A program made the position numbers and the translations under genes. A stretch of 64,000 nt of DNA from Ignavibacteriales bacterium (GTDB taxonomy: Bacteria; Bacteroidota; Ignavibacteria; Ignavibacteriales; Melioribacteraceae): contig JAIOYW010000003.1 of assembly GCA_021740915.1 (NCBI GenBank), forward strand, positions 62,001 to 126,000, given 5' to 3'. The notes beneath the pieces are model-generated. The model was given only the letters and a program-made list of their open reading frames with translations. It searched no databases and was not told the DNA's origin. Positions within the stretch are counted from its first letter, which is position 1, and every line of letters begins with the position of its first letter. Positions 36,116 through 46,047 of the stretch are shown here, piece by piece.

Positions 36116-37459
36116 TTGAAACTAAGTCCTCTTGAAATAATCGAAATATTTTTTCATGTTATTGTAGCTTTTTTCCTGGTGACAGCATATCAGGAATATG
36201 GTGAATCATTTAAGTACTTTGCCGCACCATATGTGCTTTATCTTGTTTTGAAGGAAAATCCTAACTATTTCCCGGCGATCTTTATCAATGTTGCCGGAGG
36301 AAGCACAATTGCCATTGCGGTACTTATCGGATGTCTGATTCTAACAATAAAACACCTGCGTTACTTCTCCGATATCTTTGGCACGTGGTTCCTTGTATTT
36401 GTATTTTTACCCGGGCCTGTACTTTTATATCAGTCGTTTTACAGATACTATTTTATGGAAACAGATATTGTTAATAGTATTATTCCATTGGGTTTTTATC
36501 TGGGAATATTTCCATTCTTCTATGGTATTTTAATTTCAAGGAAATTTCCTGTCGATTTATTCAAAGTACTTTATCTCACATTTATTTTTATTATTATCTA
36601 CAATACTCTTACTATTACTGCTCCTTTGCGGATCGTGACTTTTGTTCTTGAATTATATACTGTAGTTGGAATACTTATTCTTCTTCCGGTAAAAATAAAA
36701 ATTGGAGTGAATATTTTTTACAAAATCACAGCATTACTTACACTCGTTGGAATAGCCACAGGTTTTCTGGAAGTTAAATTCCACTTTTTGGGGTCTATCC
36801 TTCTTGCTGTCTTTATGATTGTGATTTATTGGTGGAGGAATGATCTTCTCCTGAATTTATTGACCAATAAACGACTTATTGTTTTATTGGTACTTGTAAT
36901 GGCTTACATTATGTCTCAGACATATAATTATTCTCTAAGCAATGTGCCCTTATCCAGTTTTTCTTATACTGATATCACCAGTTATCCGGCATTCATTATG
37001 TACAAGGCATTTGCCGACAGAGGTGTTATATGGAATGCCGTCTGGAGCGATATATTATATTATCAGTACATCATGCCTCCCTATTTTGTTTCCGGTTATA
37101 GTTTTACTTCGATTTCAGGCTCACGTATTGAGGTTGAATATGGCGCGCATAATCTTTTTCTGGAATTAATGCGCCAGTATGGAATCTTATTCGGAATTAT
37201 TGTTTCAATTGTTTACATCGCCATCATTGTTTATCTCGGAAAAGTTTTTAAGACAAAATTAGATGATTTTTATGTGCTCTTCCTTTCCGCATCTGTCTTT
37301 GGTATGGGCGTCGTGGCAGGCTTAACAGGTATGTACACATTAATGATCAATTTCAGTTTCTTGTTTATCGGTCTGGCCGGAATTCTTTACGGACATGCAA
37401 TAGTTAATAATTATTCTGTTGAGCCTGAAAAGGTTCGCTTTTCCACCCGCCGGAAATAA
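36116..37459 (+). CDS. O-antigen polymerase-like membrane protein (second in the window)
   Basis: A 447-residue polytopic protein with roughly 11 hydrophobic segments. YGAHNLFLELMRQYGILFG near residue 345 is the Wzy/ligase periplasmic-loop motif with a conserved His-Asn. TTG start at 36116. It is unlike the protein at 872 in sequence, so one may be a polymerase and the other a ligase, or the locus may build two glycans. It acts in the inner membrane on the periplasmic side after the ABC flippase. Confidence 0.72.
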   Translation: MKLSPLEIIEIFFHVIVAFFLVTAYQEYGESFKYFAAPYVLYLVLKENPNYFPAIFINVAGGSTIAIAVLIGCLILTIKHLRYFSDIFGTWFLVFVFLPGPVLLYQSFYRYYFMETDIVNSIIPLGFYLGIFPFFYGILISRKFPVDLFKVLYLTFIFIIIYNTLTITAPLRIVTFVLELYTVVGILILLPVKIKIGVNIFYKITALLTLVGIATGFLEVKFHFLGSILLAVFMIVIYWWRNDLLLNLLTNKRLIVLLVLVMAYIMSQTYNYSLSNVPLSSFSYTDITSYPAFIMYKAFADRGVIWNAVWSDILYYQYIMPPYFVSGYSFTSISGSRIEVEYGAHNLFLELMRQYGILFGIIVSIVYIAIIVYLGKVFKTKLDDFYVLFLSASVFGMGVVAGLTGMYTLMINFSFLFIGLAGILYGHAIVNNYSVEPEKVRFSTRRK

Positions 37460-37542
37460 TTTTGCTGACTGATATCGAGGCTGCTCCGGTTCTCTTTGGC
37501 AATTATGATTTATTAATTTATCACCCTTATTTATGATTACAG

Positions 37543-38130
37543 ATGGTAAGAATTTTTAATCTGATTGGAATCTGGTCATCAGGTATCTTAAGCTTTATCT
37601 CAACGAGATATATGATTCTGGATTTATTATTACTTAATATTTCATTCGGAAAAAAGATCAGATTCTTCGGCAGAGCAAAATTTGTCAGGTCTGGTTCATC
37701 AAGAATAACGATTGGCGATAATTGTTCATTTCGGTCAAAACCGACATCTAATCTTATTGGTATCAACCGCCCGTGCATAATTACAGCAACAGGCAGGAAA
37801 AGCATTATCAGAATTGGTGATAACTGCGGTTTCAGTGGAACAGTGATAGGGTGTTTTAAGGAGATTATTATTGGAAATAATGTGCTTTGCGGGGCAAATA
37901 CACTTATTACTGATAGTGACTGGCATGGAAAAGATCCCCGCTCAGGCGAAAACAAAGCCGTTTTTATCGGGAATAATGTCTGGCTCGGTGAAGGAGTTAA
38001 AGTGTTAAAAGGAGTAGCAATCGGTGAAAATTCAGTGATTGGAGCAGGCAGTATTGTCGTTAAGAATATTCCACCGAATGTTATTGCTGCCGGCAATCCC
38101 TGCCGTGTTATCCGGCAATTAAACCAGTAA
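37543..38130 (+). CDS. Hexapeptide O-acetyltransferase (WcaF/maltose-acetyltransferase type)
   Basis: A 195-residue left-handed beta-helix protein. Repeats start near residue 60 (ITIGDNC, IIRIGDNCGF, IIIGNNVLCG), the catalytic His is in LITDSDWHGKDPR near residue 128, and VWLGEGVKVLKGVAIGENSVIGAGS follows. The family transfers acetyl from acetyl-CoA to a sugar hydroxyl. An N-terminal hydrophobic stretch (residues 5-30) hints at membrane association. It would add an O-acetyl group to the repeat unit. Confidence 0.82.
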   Translation: MVRIFNLIGIWSSGILSFISTRYMILDLLLLNISFGKKIRFFGRAKFVRSGSSRITIGDNCSFRSKPTSNLIGINRPCIITATGRKSIIRIGDNCGFSGTVIGCFKEIIIGNNVLCGANTLITDSDWHGKDPRSGENKAVFIGNNVWLGEGVKVLKGVAIGENSVIGAGSIVVKNIPPNVIAAGNPCRVIRQLNQ

Positions 38131-38171
38131 TTAATCCAGACCGATCCTGTATAATCAGTTTGCGCCAATTA

Positions 38172-38187
38172 TGATCAATATTGATCA
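38172..38187. repeat. 16-base perfect palindrome upstream of a GT4 gene
   Basis: TGATCAATATTGATCA is its own reverse complement. It lies 65 bases before the next start codon, in a 121-base spacer. It could be a regulator site, but A/T-rich palindromes of this size also arise by chance. Confidence 0.3.
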
Positions 38188-38251
38188 GGCATTGAAAAGT
38201 CCGCCTAACTCCCTTAATTTCTCTCAAATAATCTTTTTTATTTAACGATCT

Positions 38252-39373
38252 ATGAAAATCAGAATAATATTCGATAATAAATATCCGACTTTGGGCGCAG
38301 CTTCGAGACGCATTCAAAACTATGAACTCGGGCTCAAAAAAGTTGGCGCAGATATCGAAGTTATTTCTTTTCCACCACCGACAAATAATATTTTACTGGT
38401 CTTTTTAATTCCCTTCTACACTGTCAGACGTCTGATTAATCTGAATCTGAAAGCGGATATATTTTTTATCTATGGATTTGGGTGGTTTAGTAAACTTGCA
38501 TTTATTATTTACTCGCAGTTTTCCGGTGGAAAAGTATTTTTCGAGTTAAATGAGAAACCATACACTTTACATGGCAGCGGGCGACGGGAAATAATACTTA
38601 AATACACTAATTCAATGAGTCTTTTTTTACTTACAAATTTTGTTTACCGTTTTGCTGATGGATTCATAACTATTTCAGACCCGCTTTCTGAATTTGCTGC
38701 CAAGTATGCCGGAAAGAAGGCATTTATTAAGAAAATACCAATATTGATAGACACGGATTATTATTCTTCAGAAAAAATTAATCTGGAAATTTTACACAGA
38801 CCATATCTTCTTCATACGGCGATGCTGAATGATCACAAGGATGGAATTATAAACGTTTTTGAAGCCTTTGCGATAATTCACAAAACATATAAAATACAAT
38901 TACATTTTTATTTAACGAACAGGATTGGTTTACCACAGGATATCAAAGCCATTGACCGTATCGTCGAAGAGAATGGACTCAGCCAGTTTGTTCATTATCT
39001 GAAAAAACCTGATGATGATATGGTCCTTCAATATCAGCGCGAGTGTCTTTGCACTGTTTTGAATAAAAACAACACCGAACAAAACAGATTCAATTTTGCA
39101 ACAAAACTTGGTGAATATTTAGTATTGGCAAAACCTGTCATTTCCACAAAAATCGGAGAGGTTCAAAACTATCTCGCAGATAGAGAAAGCTGCTTTTTTG
39201 TAAATACAAATTCTCCCGAAGAAATTGCAGAAAAGATAGCTTTTACATTTAATAATCCAGAAGAAGCTGCAAGGATAGGTTTAAATGGTAAATCGGTTGC
39301 CCTGAAGTATTTTGATCAGAAAACGAATGCCAGTACTCTTTATGATTTTTTCACCCAGGTTATATCCGGGTAA
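38252..39373 (+). CDS. Glycosyltransferase family 4-like protein
   Basis: A 373-residue GT-B-like protein. LGAASRRIQNYELGLKKVGA at the N-terminus and GKVFFELNEKPYTLHG near residue 95 mark the acceptor domain. The C-terminal domain shows LNKNNTEQNRFNFATKLGEY and LAKPVISTKIGEVQNYL; the EX7E motif is degenerate. The family membership is clear from the paired domains, but the altered motif leaves donor preference open. It is followed by the twin CE4-like genes. Confidence 0.72.
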   Translation: MKIRIIFDNKYPTLGAASRRIQNYELGLKKVGADIEVISFPPPTNNILLVFLIPFYTVRRLINLNLKADIFFIYGFGWFSKLAFIIYSQFSGGKVFFELNEKPYTLHGSGRREIILKYTNSMSLFLLTNFVYRFADGFITISDPLSEFAAKYAGKKAFIKKIPILIDTDYYSSEKINLEILHRPYLLHTAMLNDHKDGIINVFEAFAIIHKTYKIQLHFYLTNRIGLPQDIKAIDRIVEENGLSQFVHYLKKPDDDMVLQYQRECLCTVLNKNNTEQNRFNFATKLGEYLVLAKPVISTKIGEVQNYLADRESCFFVNTNSPEEIAEKIAFTFNNPEEAARIGLNGKSVALKYFDQKTNASTLYDFFTQVISG

Positions 39374-39398
39374 TCATTGAAAATGAAACCATGTTAAA

Positions 39399-40538
39399 TT
39401 GGATAATGTTTTAATGATGCTGAGAAATATAATCTCAAGAGTCCAAACCAATCTGGGCGGCTGGAACACAAAAAGAAAGATAGTTGTGTTTGACTCAGAT
39501 GACTGGGGCAGCATCAGGATGCCCTCCGGAGAAGTATATGGTTCTTTACTCAGGAAAGGTATCCGGGTCGATCTTTGTCCCTATAACAGAAATGACTCTC
39601 TCGCAACTGCGCAGGATTTTGAGTCTCTGTTCCATGTCCTTTTAAAATTTAAAGACAGAAATGGGAATAATCCTGTAATTACCGCAAATACGGTTGTGGC
39701 AAATCCTGATTTTGAAAGCATACAAAAAAACGGATTTTCCGATTATCAATATGAACCATTTACCGCAACCTTACAACGCTATCCCGGTCATCAGAATTCT
39801 TTTGAACTATGGCAGCAGGGAATTTCCTCAAAGCTTTTTCATCCTCAATTTCATGGCAGGGAGCATCTTAATATTTTACTGTGGTTAAAATTGCTCAGGG
39901 AAAAACAGCCCATTTTTCTTGAGGGCTTCAGGAATAATCTTTGGGGTTTTTCTCCGGCAATTACAGGTAACAGATCATATAATATTCAGGCGGCTTTTGA
40001 TACAGATGATCAAAACGAGATTGAATTCCATAAAGAGATAATCAGCGATGGTTTGAACTTATTTGAGAGAATATTTGGTTACAGAGCAAGAGGTTTTGTT
40101 GCTAATAATTATATCTGGGACCTGAAATTAGAGAAAACACTTGCTGAATGTGGTATTGATACGATAAAATCGATGAAATATCAGAAGCAGCCAAAATACA
40201 TTACAGAGCGCCGCAAACTGATCCGTCGAAGAGTTGGGGATAAAAACAGTGCAGGTCAAATTTATTTAATCCGTAATGTTACTTTCGAACCGGCGCAGAA
40301 GTCTGCGGCGTTTGACAACGTCGGAATGGCGCTAAAAGAAATGAATGTTGCTTTTTTTCAGAATAAACCGGCGATAATTGACACACATCGGCTAAATTAC
40401 ATCGGCTCTGTTAATTTAAGTAACCGGATACGCTCCTTGCAGCTTCTTGAGGATTTTTTAAAAAGGAGCCTTGCAAAATGGCCGGATATTGAATTTATGA
40501 ATACAACTCAGTTAGCAGAAGAGATACGGGGCAATTGA
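39399..40538 (+). CDS. CE4-like barrel protein, tandem copy 1
   Basis: A 379-residue protein (TTG 39399; an ATG at 39414 would remove five residues). KIVVFDSDDWGSIRMPSGE near residue 28 and KLFHPQFHGREHLNI near residue 148 resemble the Asp pair and His motifs of polysaccharide deacetylases, and AIIDTHRLNYIGSV near residue 330 is a third conserved block. No signal peptide or lipobox is seen. The downstream gene at 40592 is a paralogue of the same length. The two may deacetylate different sugars, or one may be inactive. The deacetylase call rests on motif arrangement, not on a characterised relative. Confidence 0.6.
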   Translation: MDNVLMMLRNIISRVQTNLGGWNTKRKIVVFDSDDWGSIRMPSGEVYGSLLRKGIRVDLCPYNRNDSLATAQDFESLFHVLLKFKDRNGNNPVITANTVVANPDFESIQKNGFSDYQYEPFTATLQRYPGHQNSFELWQQGISSKLFHPQFHGREHLNILLWLKLLREKQPIFLEGFRNNLWGFSPAITGNRSYNIQAAFDTDDQNEIEFHKEIISDGLNLFERIFGYRARGFVANNYIWDLKLEKTLAECGIDTIKSMKYQKQPKYITERRKLIRRRVGDKNSAGQIYLIRNVTFEPAQKSAAFDNVGMALKEMNVAFFQNKPAIIDTHRLNYIGSVNLSNRIRSLQLLEDFLKRSLAKWPDIEFMNTTQLAEEIRGN

Positions 40539-40591
40539 TTAATAAAATCAATTAAGAAGGCAGATTTAACCTTCCTTTTATCTTAGATTTT

Positions 40592-41725
40592 ATGATATTA
40601 ATAAATAACTACTTAAAGAATTTAGTCGGCTGGCGAACAAATCGCAGGCTGCTTGTAATTTCAGTTGATGATTACGGTAACGTTCGTCTTGCCTCGAAGC
40701 AGGCAAGAGATTCTATGGACAGATCAGGGCTCAAAATACAGAACAGGTTTGATGCACTCGATACACTGGAAACATCAGACGATCTCGCATCATTATTTGA
40801 AGTGTTGTCAGCATTTAAAGATCAGAATGGAAATCATCCTGTATTCACAGCATTTTCAGTGCCGGTAAATATTGATTTTGAAAAAATGTCTGAAAATAAT
40901 TTCAGCGAATATCAATATGAATTATTACCCCAGACATACAGTAAATTAGGTGCAGTGGATGCCTCCGCATATAAGAATGGCTGGATTATTTGGAAGGAAG
41001 GAATCAGATTAAAATTAATTCACCCCGAATTCCATGGAAGAGAGCATCTGAATCTTAAAGTTTTTACTGAAAAACTTAAATGCAAAGATCCTGAATTGAT
41101 CACATCATTAAAGAACCGCAGTTATTCATGCATAAGTAACACCGGTTATCCAACAATTAAATATACAGCTGCTTTCGAATTCAATGATTTTAACGAGAAT
41201 TTTGCTTTTGAATCTATTATAACTGACGGATTGGAACAATTTTATAATGTATTTGGGAAAAGAGCTCTGCACTTTAATGCTCCCGGAGGCAGAGAAAATT
41301 CTGTAATTCATGAGTATCTTAAGAATAATGGGATACTTTTTCTCGATACACCTTTTATTAAATCAGAGCATCAGGGGAACGGAAAGTATAAAAAGTCTGT
41401 CAATCATACCGGGAGACATAATAATCTTGGACAGACTTTTATTGTAAGAAATTGCGTTTTCGAACCAACTGAAGAAAGAAATATCGACTGGGTTGAATAT
41501 ACTTTCAGTCAGGTTGAAGCTGCATTTTTTCTGAAGAAACCTGCCATAATCAGTTCGCATCGGGTTAATTTTTCGGGTTATATTGATGAGTCGAACAGAA
41601 GGCGGGGATTAGACTCTTTAAAAAGACTGCTGAATAAAATATTATTAAAATTTCCGGATGTTGAATTTTTCACAGCCCCGGAACTCGGCAATCTTATTAA
41701 TTACACTCATCGTAAAGTTGGGTGA
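40592..41725 (+). CDS. CE4-like barrel protein, tandem copy 2
   Basis: A 377-residue paralogue of the upstream gene. LLVISVDDYGNVRLAS replaces the DSDDWGS block, KLIHPEFHGREHLN is retained, and IISSHRVNFSGYID replaces DTHRLNY. The first Asp of the DSDD block is Val here (SVDD), while the Asp pair itself stays. It lies 53 bases after copy 1 and 23 bases before a sulfotransferase gene. Low overall identity with strictly kept His blocks points to an old duplication with separate functions. Confidence 0.6.
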   Translation: MILINNYLKNLVGWRTNRRLLVISVDDYGNVRLASKQARDSMDRSGLKIQNRFDALDTLETSDDLASLFEVLSAFKDQNGNHPVFTAFSVPVNIDFEKMSENNFSEYQYELLPQTYSKLGAVDASAYKNGWIIWKEGIRLKLIHPEFHGREHLNLKVFTEKLKCKDPELITSLKNRSYSCISNTGYPTIKYTAAFEFNDFNENFAFESIITDGLEQFYNVFGKRALHFNAPGGRENSVIHEYLKNNGILFLDTPFIKSEHQGNGKYKKSVNHTGRHNNLGQTFIVRNCVFEPTEERNIDWVEYTFSQVEAAFFLKKPAIISSHRVNFSGYIDESNRRRGLDSLKRLLNKILLKFPDVEFFTAPELGNLINYTHRKVG

Positions 41726-41748
41726 AAACTTAATTATATGTTCTTTTT

Positions 41749-42744
41749 ATGGGAAGAATTTCTTTGGAAAATTCGACAGTTTATATCTTAGCTTCAGAAA
41801 GGAGCGGCACTAATCTGCTTCAGCGGCTGATCTCTAATCACAGCAGATTTGGCGGACCAAAATCGTCTTTTATCATTAATGCTTTTTTCTATCAGCTCAG
41901 ATATTATTCGAAACTGAATGAAAGAATCCTTTTTGAGGATGTTCTTAATTTTTGTAATCAGGCTTTGGCGGACTGGAAGATGGATGCCGATTATCAGGAT
42001 TTTGTGAAAGAAGGCGGCAGCGGATTTTTGGACATTGTAAATTATCTGTATAAAAAGAAGATGCAGGAAATCGGGAAGGTTCGTTTAATTTCAAAAGAAT
42101 TAAATACTCACCATTATATGGGCGAATTGTTGCTGAAGGATCCAGGAGCAAAGTTTATTCATCTGGTCAGAGACCCAAGGGAACAGGTTGCATCTCAGTT
42201 AAAATCACCACAGAAGTTACGGGATGCATACACAGCTATAAATCATTGGATTAGAATCCAGTCTGAAATTATTAACAAACAAATCCTTCATAAGGATAAG
42301 GTTCTTACAATCAGATACGAGGACATCGTAACCGATACGAAAAAAACAATTGACTCAATTTTTGCTTTTCTTAACGAAATACCTGAACCGGCTTGTTATC
42401 AGAATCAGACACATGATTCCGAAAAAATGAAAAGCACTGAGATATGGGATGCTCTTTCAAGACCACTTGGAAATAGATTCGATAAACATAAAGAAATTCT
42501 CCATGAGGAAGAGATCCGTCTAATTGAACATTTAGCTGCCGAAGAGATGAGGATATTTAATTATACCCCATATACTACCGGTAAATGGAAAAATTCCATC
42601 GGGTTCCGGATAAGAAACAAATATTACAAACGGCAGGTCATAAAAAGGCTGAATTTCAAAGGATCTGATGTTTTTAACTCAAGACGCGAATTTGCCCGCA
42701 ATATTTTTGAACAGAGGAAGAAGGAATTCCTTAAAACACTCTGA
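41749..42744 (+). CDS. PAPS-dependent sulfotransferase (second in the window)
   Basis: A 331-residue sulfotransferase. VYILASERSGTNLLQRLISN (residues 11-30) is the 5'-phosphosulfate loop with the SERSGT form, and KFIHLVRDPREQVASQL near residue 140 is the 3'-phosphate motif. YEDIVTDTKKTIDSIFAFL near residue 190 fits the family C-terminal region. It differs strongly from the sulfotransferase at 30532, so two different positions are probably sulfated. The next gene starts 2 bases after its stop. Confidence 0.85.
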   Translation: MGRISLENSTVYILASERSGTNLLQRLISNHSRFGGPKSSFIINAFFYQLRYYSKLNERILFEDVLNFCNQALADWKMDADYQDFVKEGGSGFLDIVNYLYKKKMQEIGKVRLISKELNTHHYMGELLLKDPGAKFIHLVRDPREQVASQLKSPQKLRDAYTAINHWIRIQSEIINKQILHKDKVLTIRYEDIVTDTKKTIDSIFAFLNEIPEPACYQNQTHDSEKMKSTEIWDALSRPLGNRFDKHKEILHEEEIRLIEHLAAEEMRIFNYTPYTTGKWKNSIGFRIRNKYYKRQVIKRLNFKGSDVFNSRREFARNIFEQRKKEFLKTL

Positions 42745-42746
42745 TA

Positions 42747-43823
42747 ATGCAGATTGACGAAAAAAAAATTGCTCTCATTCTGCCGGGAATAGTTCCCGGT
42801 GGTCTTGAAAGGGTTATGGTTGAGCTTGCAAATTCTTTTTCTCTTGTTGATGGAATTGAGGTACACCTTATCTCACTTACAAAAGGCGAACAATTCTACA
42901 GGCTTGAAGATAAAGTTATTTTTCACGAACCATCCTTTTTTCACAGAAGTTTCGATAGAATAACTTTTACTGTCAAAACATTCAGATTCCTGCGAATAAA
43001 GTTAAAAGAAGTGAAACCACTTTCATTGTTAAGTTTTGGTGGAAAATATAATGCATTCGTCCTTTTGGCGGCAATGGGGATTGGTATCAGATCGTACATC
43101 TCTGACAGGAGCAGACCGAGGATAAGCTATGGAAAAATTCTTGATATTCTTAATCCGATACTATACAGGAGAGCTGCCGGAATAATTGCACAAACGGAAA
43201 AGGCGAAGCAGGTACATCTGGAAAGGACGGGGCATAAAAATATCAGGGTCATAGGAAATCCAATCAGACAGACCGAAATCTCCCCGGCATTGCAAAAACA
43301 AAACATTATTCTGAATGTCGGGCGATTTATTGCTTCCAAGCACCAGGATATTCTCCTCGAATATTTTGCTTCTGTCAACTCTGAGAACTGGAGACTTATA
43401 TTCCTGGGAGATGGCAAACTGAAGGTGGAAGTTGAGGCTAAGGCGATCAAACTGGGTTTAAAAGATAGAGTCGAATTTCCGGGGGCAGTAAAAAATGTTG
43501 ACGATTACTATCGGAAAAGTAAAATATTTGCTTATACATCTACCTCTGAAGGTTTTCCAAATGTTCTGGGTGAGGCAATGTCTGCAGGTTGTGCCTGTAT
43601 AAGTTATGATTGTGAGGCGGGACCTTCGGAATTGATTGATGATGGAATTAACGGCTATCTGATAGAAGAGGCGGATCACAAAAATTATAAGTCAAAACTT
43701 CAATCATTGATTGATGATGAAGAATTATGCATAAGATTTGGTGAAGCGTCTCGAAAAAAAATTGTTGAGAATTTTGGAATCCGGATTATCAGGAATAAAT
43801 ATCTCGATTTTATTACCGGATAA
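42747..43823 (+). CDS. Glycosyltransferase family 4
   Basis: A 358-residue GT-B enzyme. ALILPGIVPGGLERVMVELA is the N-terminal glycine loop; RVIGNPI near residue 170 links the domains; the EX7E motif is in TSTSEGFPNVLGEAM near residue 270, followed by GCACISYDCEAGPSELI, a pattern typical of GalNAc- or GlcNAc-transferring GT4 members in O-antigen loci. Directly follows the sulfotransferase and precedes another GT4 gene. Confidence 0.88.
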   Translation: MQIDEKKIALILPGIVPGGLERVMVELANSFSLVDGIEVHLISLTKGEQFYRLEDKVIFHEPSFFHRSFDRITFTVKTFRFLRIKLKEVKPLSLLSFGGKYNAFVLLAAMGIGIRSYISDRSRPRISYGKILDILNPILYRRAAGIIAQTEKAKQVHLERTGHKNIRVIGNPIRQTEISPALQKQNIILNVGRFIASKHQDILLEYFASVNSENWRLIFLGDGKLKVEVEAKAIKLGLKDRVEFPGAVKNVDDYYRKSKIFAYTSTSEGFPNVLGEAMSAGCACISYDCEAGPSELIDDGINGYLIEEADHKNYKSKLQSLIDDEELCIRFGEASRKKIVENFGIRIIRNKYLDFITG

Positions 43824-43902
43824 TAAGTGAATGTATTCAAACATTCTTTTGAATACAAAATCTGACATTGAAAATACTAATGAACAAAGAAATTCATTTA
43901 AA

Positions 43903-45030
43903 ATGAAAATTATTATTAATACGGCTCATCAGAGATTCGGGGGAGCAATACAGGTCGCTTTGTCTTTTATTTATGAGTGCCGTAATTTTCCGGAAAACGA
44001 ATACCACGTTTTTTTAGGACATGGGGTAAGGAAATCCTTAAAAGAATCCGATTTTCCGGAAAATTTTACTTTCTATCCTTTTGATTTCGGGATTCTCAAA
44101 TTCAGCACCACTTTTAAATTAAATAAAATTCTCAGTGCTCTTGAAAAAAGGATCAAGCCTGATTGCGTAATATCTACATCCGGCCCTACATATTTTCATT
44201 CTAATGCCCCTCAGATCATTGGGTATAATTTGCCATTGTATATTTATAATGAATCACCTTTTGTTCAGGATCTTTCGCTAAGGAAAAAATTCCGATTATG
44301 GATCAGAAAAAAAGTTCATTTTTACTATTTTAAAAGGGATGCCAGGGCTTTTACCACACAGACCGATGATGTTAATCTTAGAGTGAAAAAAGCGCTGAAA
44401 ACTGATCAGGTATTCACGGTGACTAATACTGCAAACGGGTATTATAACGACTGGAAAAAATTTCCTGATAAACTACCTCCAAAGCAGGATAATGAACTTA
44501 GATTCTTAACGATTTCTGCTTATTATAAGCATAAGGATCTTGAGATCATTCCACGGGTGACAAAAATATTACGCAGCAATGGAATTCGAAATGTGAAATT
44601 TGTTCTCACACTCGATCCGGTTGATTTCCAAAAGTATATTGGAAATGATGAAGATATATTGAATGTGGGTCCTGTTAAGCCGGAAGAGTGTCCATCACTT
44701 TATAACGAAACCGATTTTATGTTTTTACCAACACTGGCGGAGTGCTTTTCAGCATCTTATCCGGAAGCGATGATAATGCAGAAACCGATACTTACTACCG
44801 ATCTTGGTTTTGCAAGAAGCATCTGCGGTGAGGCTGCATTATATTATAAGCCGCGTAATGCCGCTGATGCTGCGGAAAAAATAATGAAATTGATAAATGA
44901 TGATACTCTCAGACGAAATCTCATTAAGAGCGGCACAAAGCAGCTTGAAATCTTTGATACGCCCTTGTCACGGGCAGAGAAGTACCTGAAACTTTGTCGG
45001 GATGTTCTCGTAACTAATGTAAATAAATAA
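43903..45030 (+). CDS. Glycosyltransferase family 4
   Basis: A 375-residue GT-B enzyme from ATG 43903; an in-frame ATG at 43831 would add 24 residues not expected in the family. IIINTAHQRFGGAIQVALSF begins the acceptor domain. The C-terminal domain has VGPVKPEECPSLYNETDFMF and the EX7E motif in LPTLAECFSASYPEAM, then PILTTDLGFARSI. Donor unknown. It closes the sulfotransferase/GT4 run before the sugar-nucleotide genes at 45079. Confidence 0.82.
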   Translation: MKIIINTAHQRFGGAIQVALSFIYECRNFPENEYHVFLGHGVRKSLKESDFPENFTFYPFDFGILKFSTTFKLNKILSALEKRIKPDCVISTSGPTYFHSNAPQIIGYNLPLYIYNESPFVQDLSLRKKFRLWIRKKVHFYYFKRDARAFTTQTDDVNLRVKKALKTDQVFTVTNTANGYYNDWKKFPDKLPPKQDNELRFLTISAYYKHKDLEIIPRVTKILRSNGIRNVKFVLTLDPVDFQKYIGNDEDILNVGPVKPEECPSLYNETDFMFLPTLAECFSASYPEAMIMQKPILTTDLGFARSICGEAALYYKPRNAADAAEKIMKLINDDTLRRNLIKSGTKQLEIFDTPLSRAEKYLKLCRDVLVTNVNK

Positions 45031-45078
45031 GTAAAATCTTAAAATTTTTATTAATTCGAAATTATTAAGGATTATTTT

Positions 45079-46047
45079 ATGGAAAAATCAGCTTTAGTAT
45101 TGGGCGCCGGTGGGTTTATCGGCGGACATATAGCAAACAAATTAAAAAAAGAAGGGTTCTGGGTCCGGGGAGTTGATGTTAAGCATAATGAACACCAGGG
45201 CTTACTGGTCGATGACTTTGTAATAGGTGATCTTAGAGACCCGCGGGTTGTTGAAAAAGTAATTGACCGCGATTTTGATGAATTATATCAGCTTGCAGCG
45301 GATATGGGTGGTGCAGGCTACATTTTTACCGGTGAAAACGATGCCAATGTTATGCACAATTCCGCATTAATAAATATGAATGTCGCCCACGAAGCCACCC
45401 TCAGGAAAGTCAAAAAACTGTTCTATTCTTCTTCTGCCTGCATGTATCCGGAACGTAATCAACTTGACCCTGACAACCCTAATCTTGCAGAAGATTCAGC
45501 ATATCCGGCTGAGCCTGACAGTGAATACGGGTGGGAAAAATTATTCAGCGAGAGATTGTTTCTGGCTTTTCAGCGTAATTATGGTCTTAATGTAAGAATT
45601 GCCAGATTTCATAACATTTTTGGACCTTTTGGAACATGGAGAGGCGGTAAGGAAAAAGCTCCTGCCGCAATGTGCAGGAAAGTCGCAGAAGCTCCGGATG
45701 GCGGTGAAATTGAGATATGGGGAGATGGAAATCAGACCCGTTCGTTTCTTTACATTGATGAGTGCCTGGAGGGTGTCCGCAGATTGATGGATTCAGATTT
45801 TATTGGACCCGTTAATATAGGTTCTGATGAAATGGTTTCGATAAATCAGCTGGCAAAATATGCGATGGAATCAAGCGGCAAAAATCTTAGTTTTAAACAC
45901 ATTGCTGGTCCCCAAGGTGTCCGAGGAAGAAATTCTGACAATAGACTGATAAAAGAGAAGTTAAATTGGGCGCCTAATCAGCCGCTTAAAGTTGGTATAG
46001 CTAAAACATACAAATGGATTGAAGACCAATTAAAGTCAAATGTCTGA
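45079..46047 (+). CDS. GDP-mannose 3,5-epimerase-like enzyme
   Basis: A 322-residue extended SDR. GAGGFIGGHIA (10-19) binds NAD; ADMGGAGYIF (74-83), SSSACMYPE with C121, and Y150-x3-K154 (YGWEK) match the active site of GDP-mannose 3,5-epimerases, as does RIARFHNIFGPFGTWRGG followed by KEKAPAAMCRK. The enzyme converts GDP-D-mannose to GDP-L-galactose (and GDP-L-gulose). The next gene is a small cupin that overlaps its end. GDP-mannose must be made elsewhere. The product would be an unusual L-sugar in the glycan. Confidence 0.85.
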   Translation: MEKSALVLGAGGFIGGHIANKLKKEGFWVRGVDVKHNEHQGLLVDDFVIGDLRDPRVVEKVIDRDFDELYQLAADMGGAGYIFTGENDANVMHNSALINMNVAHEATLRKVKKLFYSSSACMYPERNQLDPDNPNLAEDSAYPAEPDSEYGWEKLFSERLFLAFQRNYGLNVRIARFHNIFGPFGTWRGGKEKAPAAMCRKVAEAPDGGEIEIWGDGNQTRSFLYIDECLEGVRRLMDSDFIGPVNIGSDEMVSINQLAKYAMESSGKNLSFKHIAGPQGVRGRNSDNRLIKEKLNWAPNQPLKVGIAKTYKWIEDQLKSNV

